In this document: positions 30,143-37,840 of the stretch, piece after piece
Numbering within the stretch: position 1 is the first letter of the stretch
Layout of the letters: each line of letters opens with the position of its first letter
Virus record (IMG/VR): IMGVR_UViG_3300036861_000572
Span: 1 to 64,000 of that record
DNA: 64,000 bases
Reading direction: 5' to 3' (one strand)
Source of the DNA: a virus
Made by a program: the position numbers and the translations under genes
The notes under the pieces: model-generated
The model's database searches: none
Told to the model about the DNA's origin: nothing
The model's input: the letters and a program-made list of their open reading frames with translations, nothing else

Positions 30143-32089
30143 CTAGTCCTTCGAGGCCGGGACCGGCGCGGGGGTGCAAAGCAGGTAGTCGGCCTGCTGG
30201 ACCACGTCGCTGGTCCCGTCCGGCATCCACGTCGTCGGTACGGTGTGAGCGACCTCCCATTCGTACCCGACGCGTTCCAGGCACGCTTCGAGGTCGGCGC
30301 GGGTGTAGTACCCGTAGATGTCGTGCAGCTCGACGAACAGGGCCGGCCGGTACCGTTCGAGGAGGCCGGCCATCCCGTCGATGGCGTGGATGTCGGCGCC
30401 TTCGACGTCGAGCTTGATGAGGTCGAGGCGGTCCACACCGCTGGCGAGCACCTCATCGAGCCGGGCAGCCATGACGACCCCATCGCCGTTCAGGGGGCCG
30501 TCACGAAGCGGCAGAACCCGGGTGGAACCGCCCGCGACCTGGTTGTAGGGATCCTCCAGCCGGAGCATCGCCGAGGAGTCCCATGCGGCGATCTCGTTCA
30601 CGCTGATCTTGCCGCCGAGGTCGTTCATGGCGATGTTGCGCCGCAGCGTCGACGCGGTGACCGGGTTGGCCTCGACCGCGATCACCCGGGATGCCTTGGC
30701 GGCCAGCCGCAACGACCAGTGGCCGACGTGGGCGCCGACGTCCAGGAACACCCCGCCCTCCGGCAGCAGCCCCTCAAGGATCGGCCACAGATCCTGCTCG
30801 TGGGGGTCGGGGCCGAGCTGGTCGCCGGCCTTCCCGCCACGGTCGACCCACAGCAGCCCGTCCGCCTCCCGGATCTTCACCGGCATCCGCGCCGGGTCCG
30901 GCGGCCGGGTCAGGTCCTCGCGGCGGCGCTCCAACGCGTCGGCGAACCGGTCCAGCGCCGGCCGCCAGTAGCGGTCGACGACCCGGTCGGCGTCGTAGGC
31001 TTGCGCGAACGCCCACGCCTCGGCCCGGACGTCCTCACTGCGGGCCTGGTCGTAGGCTTCCTCGTACGCCTGGGCGATCTCTGAGATGCGGGGCACGGCC
31101 GCCCAGCCGCCCTGGGAGTCGTGCCACATCCGCTCGTAGCCGACCTTCCACCCCGCGCCGACCAGCTCCGGCATCGCCGTCGCATCCGTCACCACGACGG
31201 GGACGCCGCACGCCTGTGCCTCCACGATCGGGATGCCGAACCCCTCCCCGTACGAGCAGTTACTCAGCACGTCGCAGGCCCGGTACACCTCCGCCACCGC
31301 CGCCGGGTTCAAGCCCTTCCGGTAGGCGTAGACGTCGGTGTACGTGTAGGAGCCCTTCGGCAGCATCCGTTCCAGGAACGGCCGCAGCCGCATCCCGGCG
31401 GGCTGGTCGACGTCGCAGTGCAGGACCAGCATCGCGTCGGAGTGCTTGCGGCGGAGCTCGGCGAACGCGGCGACCTGCTCGGCGAACGCCTTGCGGTTGC
31501 CGTCCCGGCCGACGTTGTTGGCGACCATCCCCACCACGAACGCATCCTCCGGCAAGCCCACGCCCTGCCGGGCGGCGGCCTGGTCACCCGGCGCGAATGT
31601 CGCGGTGTCGATGCCGTGGGGAACGTAGACCGGGCTGAACCCCGCGTCCTGCAAGGCCCGCTCGCCGAAGCGGCTCATGGCGATCGGGATGGCGCCCATC
31701 ACGTTGAACCAGGAGCGGACGACGTCGGGGACGGCGAGGTGGTCGATCGGCACCCATGATGCGACGGCGAGCTGGTCGAGCAGGGGGCTCTCGAACGTCC
31801 ACACGTCGCCGAGGGTGACGATGATCCCGCGGCAGGACGCCTCGTGCAGGCTCTTGGAGGAGTGGGCGTCGAAGTGGTGCAGGGCGTGGGGGACGATCAC
31901 GTCCGACCCATATGAGGCGCTGTAGGACGGGTAGATCTTGATCCCGTTCCACTCCATCTCCGAGCCCTGGTGGCCGTAGTACGCCGAGATGGCGAGGTCG
32001 TGGCCGAGGGCTTTGATGCGGGGCGCCATGATGCCGGTCTGCGTCCCGTAGCCGGTCAGGTGGGTGCCCATGGCGCCACCGAGTGCCAC
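30143..32089 (-). CDS. Glycosyltransferase fused to FkbM-type methyltransferase
   Basis: 648 aa in the intact frame. Residues about 1-350 are a GT4-like glycosyltransferase (SNCSYGEGFGIPIVEAQACG contains the Glu-x7-Glu sugar-nucleotide motif). About 440-640 are an FkbM methyltransferase (GGVFLDVGAHVGHWSLRLAA, DLIKLDVEGADIHAIDG). The enzyme could add and O-methylate a sugar on virion proteins. A GTG at 32100 overlaps the HNH-F stop and begins with the family-like start VKILWHSVAPWAPT, but that frame hits TGA at once; the natural N-terminus appears broken by a small indel. Confidence 0.8.
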   Translation of the reverse strand: MALGGAMGTHLTGYGTQTGIMAPRIKALGHDLAISAYYGHQGSEMEWNGIKIYPSYSASYGSDVIVPHALHHFDAHSSKSLHEASCRGIIVTLGDVWTFESPLLDQLAVASWVPIDHLAVPDVVRSWFNVMGAIPIAMSRFGERALQDAGFSPVYVPHGIDTATFAPGDQAAARQGVGLPEDAFVVGMVANNVGRDGNRKAFAEQVAAFAELRRKHSDAMLVLHCDVDQPAGMRLRPFLERMLPKGSYTYTDVYAYRKGLNPAAVAEVYRACDVLSNCSYGEGFGIPIVEAQACGVPVVVTDATAMPELVGAGWKVGYERMWHDSQGGWAAVPRISEIAQAYEEAYDQARSEDVRAEAWAFAQAYDADRVVDRYWRPALDRFADALERRREDLTRPPDPARMPVKIREADGLLWVDRGGKAGDQLGPDPHEQDLWPILEGLLPEGGVFLDVGAHVGHWSLRLAAKASRVIAVEANPVTASTLRRNIAMNDLGGKISVNEIAAWDSSAMLRLEDPYNQVAGGSTRVLPLRDGPLNGDGVVMAARLDEVLASGVDRLDLIKLDVEGADIHAIDGMAGLLERYRPALFVELHDIYGYYTRADLEACLERVGYEWEVAHTVPTTWMPDGTSDVVQQADYLLCTPAPVPASKD

Positions 32090-32096
32090 AAGATTT

Positions 32097-32645
32097 TCAC
32101 CCCAGCATCACCTCCTTCTTCGCGCCGTGCCGAGTCATGTGGCACAGGGCGCATAGCGAGATGAGATTGGCTGGGGCGTCATTCAGCTTGTTCTCATCGA
32201 TGTGGTGGACATGAAGCGCGGACCCCCAACGCTGCCGGCATTCACCGCAGTCCTGGCAGGTCCACCGGTCACGGTCGCGGATCGTGTTGGCCAGCTCTGT
32301 CCAGTTCTTGGAGTACGGCCATTGGGCGACGCCGCCCTTCCAGGCGGTGTTCGCCTGGCCCAGGTGGCGGTTCATCCGCGATTCCGACCGGCTGCGCCGC
32401 GCGATGCCGTACTTGCGCATGAACTTCAGGATGGTGGAGTGGTTCACGCCGCACGCGGCGGCGATCTCCCACGTCGTCTGCCCATTCGCGTAGGTGCGGC
32501 GCAGCCACGCCGCATCCTTGTAGGTGGCAGGCTGCCGGTAGTGACCAGGCCGGTAGCGATACCAGCGACGGTGGCTTGAGTCCCATGTGACCAGGTTGCT
32601 GCAGCCACACGCGCACACCGGAGCGGGGGCAGTACGATCGTTCAC
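32097..32645 (-). CDS. Free-standing HNH endonuclease (HNH-F)
   Basis: 182 aa from a GTG at 32645. An N-terminal Cys motif (VCACGCSNLV) and a HTH-like segment (TTWEIAAACGVNHSTILKFM) precede the HNH core with CQDCGECRQRWGSALHVHHI and ISLCALCHMTRHG. Its TGA overlaps the GTG that begins the conserved glycosyltransferase N-terminus (GTGA). It has its own leader. Probably a homing endonuclease inserted in front of that gene. Confidence 0.85.
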   Translation of the reverse strand: MNDRTAPAPVCACGCSNLVTWDSSHRRWYRYRPGHYRQPATYKDAAWLRRTYANGQTTWEIAAACGVNHSTILKFMRKYGIARRSRSESRMNRHLGQANTAWKGGVAQWPYSKNWTELANTIRDRDRWTCQDCGECRQRWGSALHVHHIDENKLNDAPANLISLCALCHMTRHGAKKEVMLG

Positions 32646-32671
32646 GCGGTCCCTCCTAACCAGGGATCGAA

Positions 32672-32723
32672 GTGGCCCGGGGGGACGCTCGCTACGTCCC
32701 CCGGGCTGCGCTTTTCCACTCTA
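32672..32723 (-). promoter_or_regulatory. Repeated promoter-hairpin leader, copy 5 (before HNH-F)
   Basis: Minus strand: TGA-TAGAGT (-10 at 32723-32718), 11 bases, stem GCCCGG (32706-32701) continuing into GGGACG / CGTCCC with one bulged base on the 3' side, 7-base loop, closing arm 32680-32675. The bulge is on the opposite side from other copies, so it is the most divergent member. The -10 abuts the stop codon of the upstream gene. Confidence 0.5.
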
Positions 32724-32870
32724 TCAGGCCGTGTGGACAGCCTTGACGTGGTCGTCCAGCCGGCGGGTCCGCACGATCGCGTAGCAGGTCGGGCACTCGA
32801 CGGCGATCGGCTGGGCGTCGGTCTCGGCGGCGTCGATGTCGATCCAGACCGCCGTGGCGACCGGAGTCAC
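32724..32870 (-). CDS. Small zinc-finger-like protein
   Basis: 48 aa from a GTG at 32870 overlapping the previous stop. CPTCYAIVRTRRLDDHVKAV with a final His forms a C2H2-like site. Such short proteins are widespread in actinophages downstream of the capsid gene. Role unknown. Confidence 0.6.
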   Translation of the reverse strand: MTPVATAVWIDIDAAETDAQPIAVECPTCYAIVRTRRLDDHVKAVHTA

Positions 32871-33154
32871 TTGCTCGACTTCCCGGCCGGGTGGGTCTGC
32901 TTGGCGGGCTCCTTGGCCGGCTCCTTCGCCGCCGCCTTGGGCTCCGCCTTGGCCGGCTCCTTGGCGGGCTCCTTCTCCGCCTTGGCCTTCACGTCCTCGA
33001 CCAGGGTCGCGTGCGGCGTCGCCGCCCAGCCCTTCGCCCACGCGACCGCCTTCTCATCACGGTCGTCGACCTCGATGAGGGTGTCGGGCGCCCAGCCGAC
33101 CATCTGGCCGTTCCAGTCGCGACCGGACAGCGGGCCGTGGATGGTGATCTTCAC
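32867..33154 (-). CDS. Small protein with Lys/Pro/Ala-Glu repeats
   Basis: 95 aa from a GTG at 33154. The first about 55 residues (VKITIHGPLSGRDWNGQMVG) look like a compact beta domain; the rest is a tandem EPAKEPAK-type tail, highly charged and likely disordered. It lies downstream of the capsid gene. Possibly a head protein or scaffold-like factor. Confidence 0.55.
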   Translation of the reverse strand: MKITIHGPLSGRDWNGQMVGWAPDTLIEVDDRDEKAVAWAKGWAATPHATLVEDVKAKAEKEPAKEPAKAEPKAAAKEPAKEPAKQTHPAGKSSK

Positions 33155-33366
33155 TTCCCGCCGCCACCCCCTCCCTGGCCGTGGCCCTGGGCGACGGCGG
33201 CGCTGCCGCGCGACCGCGCGACTGCGGGGCTGACCGGCTTGCCGTCGGCCTGCGGCGCGGGACGCTCTGGCGCGCGGGACGGGTTGCCGTCCGGGGTGCC
33301 CTGCGCGTTGCGGGGCGAGTCCGGCAGCGGCGGGACCGGCGGTCCGGCAGTCTGCTTGGCCATCAT
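33151..33366 (-). CDS. Small Pro/Gly-rich protein
   Basis: 71 aa, low complexity, rich in Pro, Ala, Gly and Gln, with a poly-Gly end. Stop overlaps the next GTG. No structure is predicted. It may be a disordered linker protein of the head, but this is only position-based. Confidence 0.4.
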   Translation of the reverse strand: MMAKQTAGPPVPPLPDSPRNAQGTPDGNPSRAPERPAPQADGKPVSPAVARSRGSAAVAQGHGQGGGGGGK

Positions 33367-33378
33367 GACCTCCTGTCG

Positions 33379-33765
33379 TCAGAAGACCCAGGCGTCGATC
33401 GTGTTGGTGACGTTGGTATTGGCCGACATGGTCACCCGCAGGTACCGCCATGGCGCGTCGCGTTGCAGGTACTTGCGCACCGTGGTCGCGGTGGTGATGA
33501 CGAACGTGGCCACGCTGACCGTGCCCGGGGTCGCCGAATCGGCATACGGGATCGCGAACCAGGTGGTGCCGTCGACGGAGCCCTCGATGGCGTACGTGCA
33601 GGTCGGGGTCGCCCCGATGGCGGTCGTGATCTGGAGCAGGACGACACCGGTGCGGCCGCCCCGGTCGATGGTGTTGGTGGTGGCGCCGTTGCCGGTCTGC
33701 GCGGTGGCGAGGTTGACAGCCGCCGGCGTGTACGGCGCGCCGACGTCGGTGGTCAGGGTCGCCAT
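33379..33765 (-). CDS. Capsid decoration-like protein
   Basis: 128 aa, all-beta (TCTYAIEGSVDGTTWFAIPY, RYLRVTMSANTNVTNTIDAW). The pattern 'YAIEGSVDGTTW' is common in phage proteins with Ig-like or discoidin-like sandwiches. It is the first gene after the major capsid gene, separated from it by a strong hairpin, so it is likely made at lower level and may decorate the capsid. Confidence 0.55.
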   Translation of the reverse strand: MATLTTDVGAPYTPAAVNLATAQTGNGATTNTIDRGGRTGVVLLQITTAIGATPTCTYAIEGSVDGTTWFAIPYADSATPGTVSVATFVITTATTVRKYLQRDAPWRYLRVTMSANTNVTNTIDAWVF

Positions 33766-33787
33766 CGCTTCCCTTCCTGGTGTGAGG

Positions 33788-33819
33788 CCGCGGGCGGGGC
33801 TCCTCCGCCCCGCCCGCGG
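33788..33819. terminator. Strong hairpin after major capsid gene
   Basis: CCGCGGGCGGGG (33788-33799) pairs with CCCCGCCCGCGG (33808-33819); one more C-G pair closes a 6-base loop, giving a 13-bp perfect stem 8 bases past the capsid stop. There is no T-run. A partial terminator here would give higher capsid than downstream protein levels. Confidence 0.6.
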
Positions 33820-33826
33820 ACGTGGG

Positions 33827-35083
33827 CTACAGCAGGTACTTCGCGAAGGCAGCCGGGCGGATTACGTCTCCCCCGACGCGCTGGCGGAACAGGAACCCGA
33901 CCAGGCCCTGGTCGGCGTAGCGCTCGTCGAGACGCTGCACCGTGATCCGCTGCCGGTCGGCGACCATGTAGCCGCTTCGCACGTCGCCGAACAGGATCGC
34001 CGGGTCCACGAACGTGGTCGTCGCCGCCATCGACGGCAACCCCGACAGGCGGTAGAACGGCCGGCCGAACAGCACGTCCGGCTGCCCCGCCTGGTTCGAC
34101 GGCTGCCACAGGTAGTTCGACGTTGAGTCCTTCAGCAGCGCGATCGCCTGGGTCGCGTCGTCCGAGGCGAGGTAGACGCCCTGGTTGGCGAACCTCGCGG
34201 TGATCACGTACTGCATCTGCTTGAGCTGGTCGGGGCTGACCGCCGACGCCGCCGCGGTGACGCCCTGCGCCGCGGGGATCGCCCCGCCGACGGTCGCCCT
34301 GGTCGCCAGCCCGAACGGCTTGGACGTGCCGTTCCCTGCCGCGAAGGCGTCGTCCTCCATCTCGGCGAACTTCGCCCCAACGATCTCCTGGACCAGCGAG
34401 ACGAGGTTGGCGTCGGTGTCCATCAGCTGGTCGGTGCCGATCTGGACCAGCGCGACGAGGTCCTGGACGGTGACCTGGTTGGGGCCGGTCGCCGCGACGG
34501 CGGCGTCGGTCGGCGGGGTCGCGCCCAGCTCGAGCTGGCCCCACCCGGCGGTCGCGTTGGTCAGCGCGCGGACGTCGACGAGGTTGGACGTGGTCGGCCG
34601 GACCAGCGCCAGATCGCGCAGCACCCCCAGCCGCGGCAGGGTCAGGAAGATCGGCCCGGCAAGGTCGTGGGGAACGATGATCTGGCCGGTCGCGTTCTCT
34701 ACGATCGCGGCCTTCTCCTCCATGTTGAGCGCGCCGACGCCGCCGCGGAGCGCCTTGGCGAACCGCTCGACGTTGATCCGGTGGGACGCCTCCCCGACCG
34801 GGCCGCCGCCGTTGGCCTTGGCCTGCGCGACGTCGGCGACGGCCTTGGTCGCAAGGGCCGGGCTGGTGCCGTCCGGCTCCGAGCCCCACGACTCCAGGTC
34901 GGCGTGCTCCCGTTCGGCGGTCGCCAGCTCCCGCAGGCGGAACGCCTCCTTGTTGAGCGCCTTCATGTTCGCCAGCTCTTCGGCGGGCATCAGCGTCGGG
35001 TCCGCGTAACGGTCCTTGATCGCCCGAGCCAGCGCGATGCAGTTCAGCGCCTTGTCCGTCAGGTCCTGCACCCGCGTGGTCAT
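33827..35083 (-). CDS. Major capsid protein, HK97 fold
   Basis: 418 aa. Helical N-terminal delta domain (residues about 1-100: LARAIKDRYADPTLMPAEEL, EAFRLRELATAEREHADLES) that the protease upstream would remove. The HK97 core follows with GQIIVPHDLAGPIFLTLPRL, TTPPTDAAVAATGPNQVT-like loop and the C-terminal DPAILFGDVRSGYMVADRQR, RLDERYADQGLVGFLFRQRV, typical of HK97 major capsid proteins. Forms the icosahedral shell. Confidence 0.92.
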   Translation of the reverse strand: MTTRVQDLTDKALNCIALARAIKDRYADPTLMPAEELANMKALNKEAFRLRELATAEREHADLESWGSEPDGTSPALATKAVADVAQAKANGGGPVGEASHRINVERFAKALRGGVGALNMEEKAAIVENATGQIIVPHDLAGPIFLTLPRLGVLRDLALVRPTTSNLVDVRALTNATAGWGQLELGATPPTDAAVAATGPNQVTVQDLVALVQIGTDQLMDTDANLVSLVQEIVGAKFAEMEDDAFAAGNGTSKPFGLATRATVGGAIPAAQGVTAAASAVSPDQLKQMQYVITARFANQGVYLASDDATQAIALLKDSTSNYLWQPSNQAGQPDVLFGRPFYRLSGLPSMAATTTFVDPAILFGDVRSGYMVADRQRITVQRLDERYADQGLVGFLFRQRVGGDVIRPAAFAKYLL

Positions 35084-35089
35084 ACCGCT

Positions 35090-36058
35090 TCAGTTTCCTT
35101 TCCGCGCGTTCTGCGCTTGCAGCTCGGCTTCGAGCCGGTCGAGGTCGCCCATCGCCTGGGCGACCTCCAGCGGGGCAAGGGCTCCGGCACGTGCCAGAGG
35201 CGGCGTGCCGACGAGTGCGCCGTCGCGCGGCTCGAGGTGGATCACGCGCAACGCGTACGCGGTGGCGTCGTCGATGCGGTGGCGGAGTGCCTGGTGCTCG
35301 GCTTCCGCCTGGGTGGCCGCAGTGTCCCCGGCCGGGGAGGCGTCAGGCTGGCCGGTGGGGGCGGCTGCGTCGGAAGTGGGTTCCGGCTCGTCGGCCGGCC
35401 CGGCTTCCTGGGGTGCTGCATCCCCGGCGTCGGGGTGATAGGCGCCGAGCAGGGCGTCCACGGCGGCCTTGCTCGCGACTGCGGGCAGGCCGAGCGCCTT
35501 GCCCATCGCGTCGGCGAACGCCTCGTAGTCCAGGGTCGTGGTCTCCGGCGGCGGGCTGGTGCCGGCCGACTTCACCGAGGTGAGCTGCGCCTCGGGGTTG
35601 GCGGGGATCGGCGTCAGCGAGATCTCGAACAGCCGCACCTCGCTGAGCACCCGGACGATCTCGCCGTCGCCGCCGCGCTTGAACGTCACGCCGTCGGGCA
35701 TCGGCAGCCAGCCGATCGAGACGCCGGTCAGGTGGCCTTCCAGCGCCTTGGTCCGCACCGCCTGCGAAGCCTCGTCGCTGGCGAAGCCGGCGCGGAACCA
35801 CAGCCCGGTCGCGTCCTCCTTCGCGGAGGAGACGCTGCCGAGCAGGGTCTTGGCGCTGTCGGCCAGGTGGCCGTCGACCAGTGGGATGTTGCCCTTGGCG
35901 CGGCTCCAGTCGGACAGGGTCTTCTTGAACGCGCCCTTCAGGATGAGGTCGCCCTGCAGGTCGACGTTGCCGAAGACCGCGGCGTGGCCCTCGATCTCGC
36001 CGCTGCCGTCGCTGGCCGCCTTCCACTGGATCGGAAGCTGCCACCGCTCACGTTCCAT
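35090..36058 (-). CDS. HK97-type prohead protease (peptidase U35/S78)
   Basis: 322 aa. The protease domain spans about 1-170: GEIEGHAAVFGNVDLQGDLI, catalytic His in PLVDGHLADSA, and Ser in LTGVSIGWLP, then VRLFEISLTPIPANPEA. The C-terminal 150 residues are acidic and helical and may act as scaffold. It cleaves the capsid delta domain during maturation. Sits between portal and capsid genes and overlaps the portal end. Confidence 0.9.
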   Translation of the reverse strand: MERERWQLPIQWKAASDGSGEIEGHAAVFGNVDLQGDLILKGAFKKTLSDWSRAKGNIPLVDGHLADSAKTLLGSVSSAKEDATGLWFRAGFASDEASQAVRTKALEGHLTGVSIGWLPMPDGVTFKRGGDGEIVRVLSEVRLFEISLTPIPANPEAQLTSVKSAGTSPPPETTTLDYEAFADAMGKALGLPAVASKAAVDALLGAYHPDAGDAAPQEAGPADEPEPTSDAAAPTGQPDASPAGDTAATQAEAEHQALRHRIDDATAYALRVIHLEPRDGALVGTPPLARAGALAPLEVAQAMGDLDRLEAELQAQNARKGN

Positions 36059-37487
36059 CAGTCACTCCTGCAAGTTGGCGATGGCCGTTGCGGGCGGCCA
36101 GCTGCTTGTGTTCGGCGAGGAACGCCTCGGCGTAGGACGCCGCGGCCAGCCGCGGCGGCTGCCTGCCGGTCGCGGCGGGGGCGGCGGGGGCGGCGGGGGC
36201 GGCGGGGGCGGCGGGGGCGGGGGCTTGGAGCTCGCCGTCGGCGGGCATCGGCACGACCCCGGCCGGCATCAGGAACACATCCCCGTTTCCGACCGGGTCC
36301 AGGCCGACGGTGCGGCGGAAGTCGTTCAGGGTCACCCCGCCACGGGCCAGCGCGTTCGTCGCGCGGTCCCAGCGGGCCTGCTCCGACTCCTGCAACGCCA
36401 GGACCTGGCTGTTGTCCCACCGCAGCTCCACCCGCGCCCGGCCGACGCCGGAGAACTCCGGAAGGAGCCGGGTGCGGACCGGTTCGAGGAAGCGGCGCTG
36501 CAGCGGCATCACCGTCTCCTCCCAGAAGGAGACCCTGGCCTCGCCGTAGTTCGTGAACGTAGAACGGTCAAGTCCGACTTTCGCGCCAACGAGGATAGGC
36601 GGGACGCCCAGCGCCATGCAGATCCGCGACTCACTGATCGTGCGGAGGTCGGGGAACTCCAGGTCCCGCAGGTTCAGGCCCAGGACCTTGACGTCCATGC
36701 CCATCTGCAGGAACGACGGCTCGCCGCGGCGGGTGTTGCGCCGCCACATCGCCCTGAGCTTGTCGGCGACGGTCTGGTCGATCTCCTGCTGCGTTGTCAC
36801 GACCACCCGCGGCACCGCGTCGTTGCGCAGCAGGCCGTCGACGAAGTCGGTCGCGGCGTTGTCCAACGTCGACGCCCGCGACGCCGGGCGTAGCGGCGCC
36901 TGCCCGAAGTACTGGTCCAGGGGGTTGGGGTACTTGATGTGGATCAGGTCCCCCACCGGGATCGGCACGACCTCGGGATCCTGCCCGCGGGCGGCCGCGG
37001 ACGGGTCCAGGACGTAGCCGTAGCGCCACACCCGCGGGTCCATGCTCGGCAGGACCCGGACCAGGTCCGGGCGCAGCGGCCACAGCTCCGCCGGCAGCCC
37101 GTCACGGGCCCGCTGGACGAGCCAGTAGCAGTTCCCGGCAAGGTCGAGGTAGGTCACCGACAGCTCGAAGAACTCGAACTCGTTGGTGATCGGGTTCGGC
37201 TGCGCGATCAGCTGCCGCAGCCGGTGGCCCTCCAACGGCTCCCCGCCCGCCGACGTCGGGTACACCCGCAGCACCGACTGCGGCAGCGACTGCGCCTTCT
37301 CACTGATGCACGCGAACACGAGCTCGTTGCGGCCGTAGCCGTTGCGGGCGAACGTCTCGTAGGACGAGTCGGGATACAGCATCCCGTCGAGGTTCGGCTT
37401 GCCGCCGCCGAACGGCGGCATCGGGATGACGGCCTGGTCCCCGGACGGAACCTGCAGGCCGATGTCCTTGCGGCTGAGCCAGCCCAT
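36048..37487 (-). CDS. HK97-type portal protein
   Basis: 479 aa. Contains RNGYGRNELVFACISEKAQS, the helix NEFEFFELSVTYLDLAGNCY, IHIKYPNPLDQYFGQAPLRP and GVPPILVGAKVGLDRSTFTN, signature segments of HK97 portals. A GGC-rich run encodes an Ala/Pro repeat (APAAPAAPAA) near residue 430. The portal ring is the DNA channel and terminase docking site. Confidence 0.92.
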   Translation of the reverse strand: MGWLSRKDIGLQVPSGDQAVIPMPPFGGGKPNLDGMLYPDSSYETFARNGYGRNELVFACISEKAQSLPQSVLRVYPTSAGGEPLEGHRLRQLIAQPNPITNEFEFFELSVTYLDLAGNCYWLVQRARDGLPAELWPLRPDLVRVLPSMDPRVWRYGYVLDPSAAARGQDPEVVPIPVGDLIHIKYPNPLDQYFGQAPLRPASRASTLDNAATDFVDGLLRNDAVPRVVVTTQQEIDQTVADKLRAMWRRNTRRGEPSFLQMGMDVKVLGLNLRDLEFPDLRTISESRICMALGVPPILVGAKVGLDRSTFTNYGEARVSFWEETVMPLQRRFLEPVRTRLLPEFSGVGRARVELRWDNSQVLALQESEQARWDRATNALARGGVTLNDFRRTVGLDPVGNGDVFLMPAGVVPMPADGELQAPAPAAPAAPAAPAAPAATGRQPPRLAAASYAEAFLAEHKQLAARNGHRQLAGVTDGT

Positions 37488-37488
37488 C

Positions 37489-37824
37489 TCAGGCGTTCCA
37501 CCCGACGAGGAGGGAGACCCCGCCGGCGAGGGCGCCGGCGACGACCAGGCTCACGCCGAAACCGGCGGCGAGCAGCACCCCGACCGGGACCGCGACCATC
37601 CCGGCAGCCATGAGCACCGCAGCGACCGCCCGCCGTGGCGCGGCCCACGCCGCAGCGACGGCTGCGCGGGCGCGCCGCTCGACGGCTGGCAGCCACACGG
37701 GCTGCTCACGGGGCCAGGCCACCTCGGCCAGGACCCCGGCGGCGAGCAGCGCCCACCCCACGCCGGCCAGCACGCCGATCCCGGCGACGAGGCAGGCGAT
37801 CATCACGATCCGGCGAGCCATCAT
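37489..37824 (-). CDS. Membrane protein between terminase and portal genes
   Basis: 111 aa from the first of two consecutive ATGs. Three hydrophobic segments (IACLVAGIGVLAGVGWALLA, VLMAAGMVAVPVGVLLAAGF, SLVVAGALAGGVSLLVG) with a basic linker. It ends 1 base before the portal start. Not a usual head gene; perhaps a moron or membrane-linked assembly factor. Confidence 0.55.
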   Translation of the reverse strand: MMARRIVMIACLVAGIGVLAGVGWALLAAGVLAEVAWPREQPVWLPAVERRARAAVAAAWAAPRRAVAAVLMAAGMVAVPVGVLLAAGFGVSLVVAGALAGGVSLLVGWNA

Positions 37825-37840
37825 GGCCGTTGGGGGCCTT

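Noticed and set aside
32880-32990. Repeated CCTTGGCC-like units
   Set aside because: They encode an EPAKEPAK linker in a small head protein; coding low complexity, not a CRISPR or satellite.
36200-36232. GGCGGGGGC repeats in the portal gene
   Set aside because: In-frame Ala/Pro codon repeats within the coding sequence, no sign of a regulatory or mobile element.
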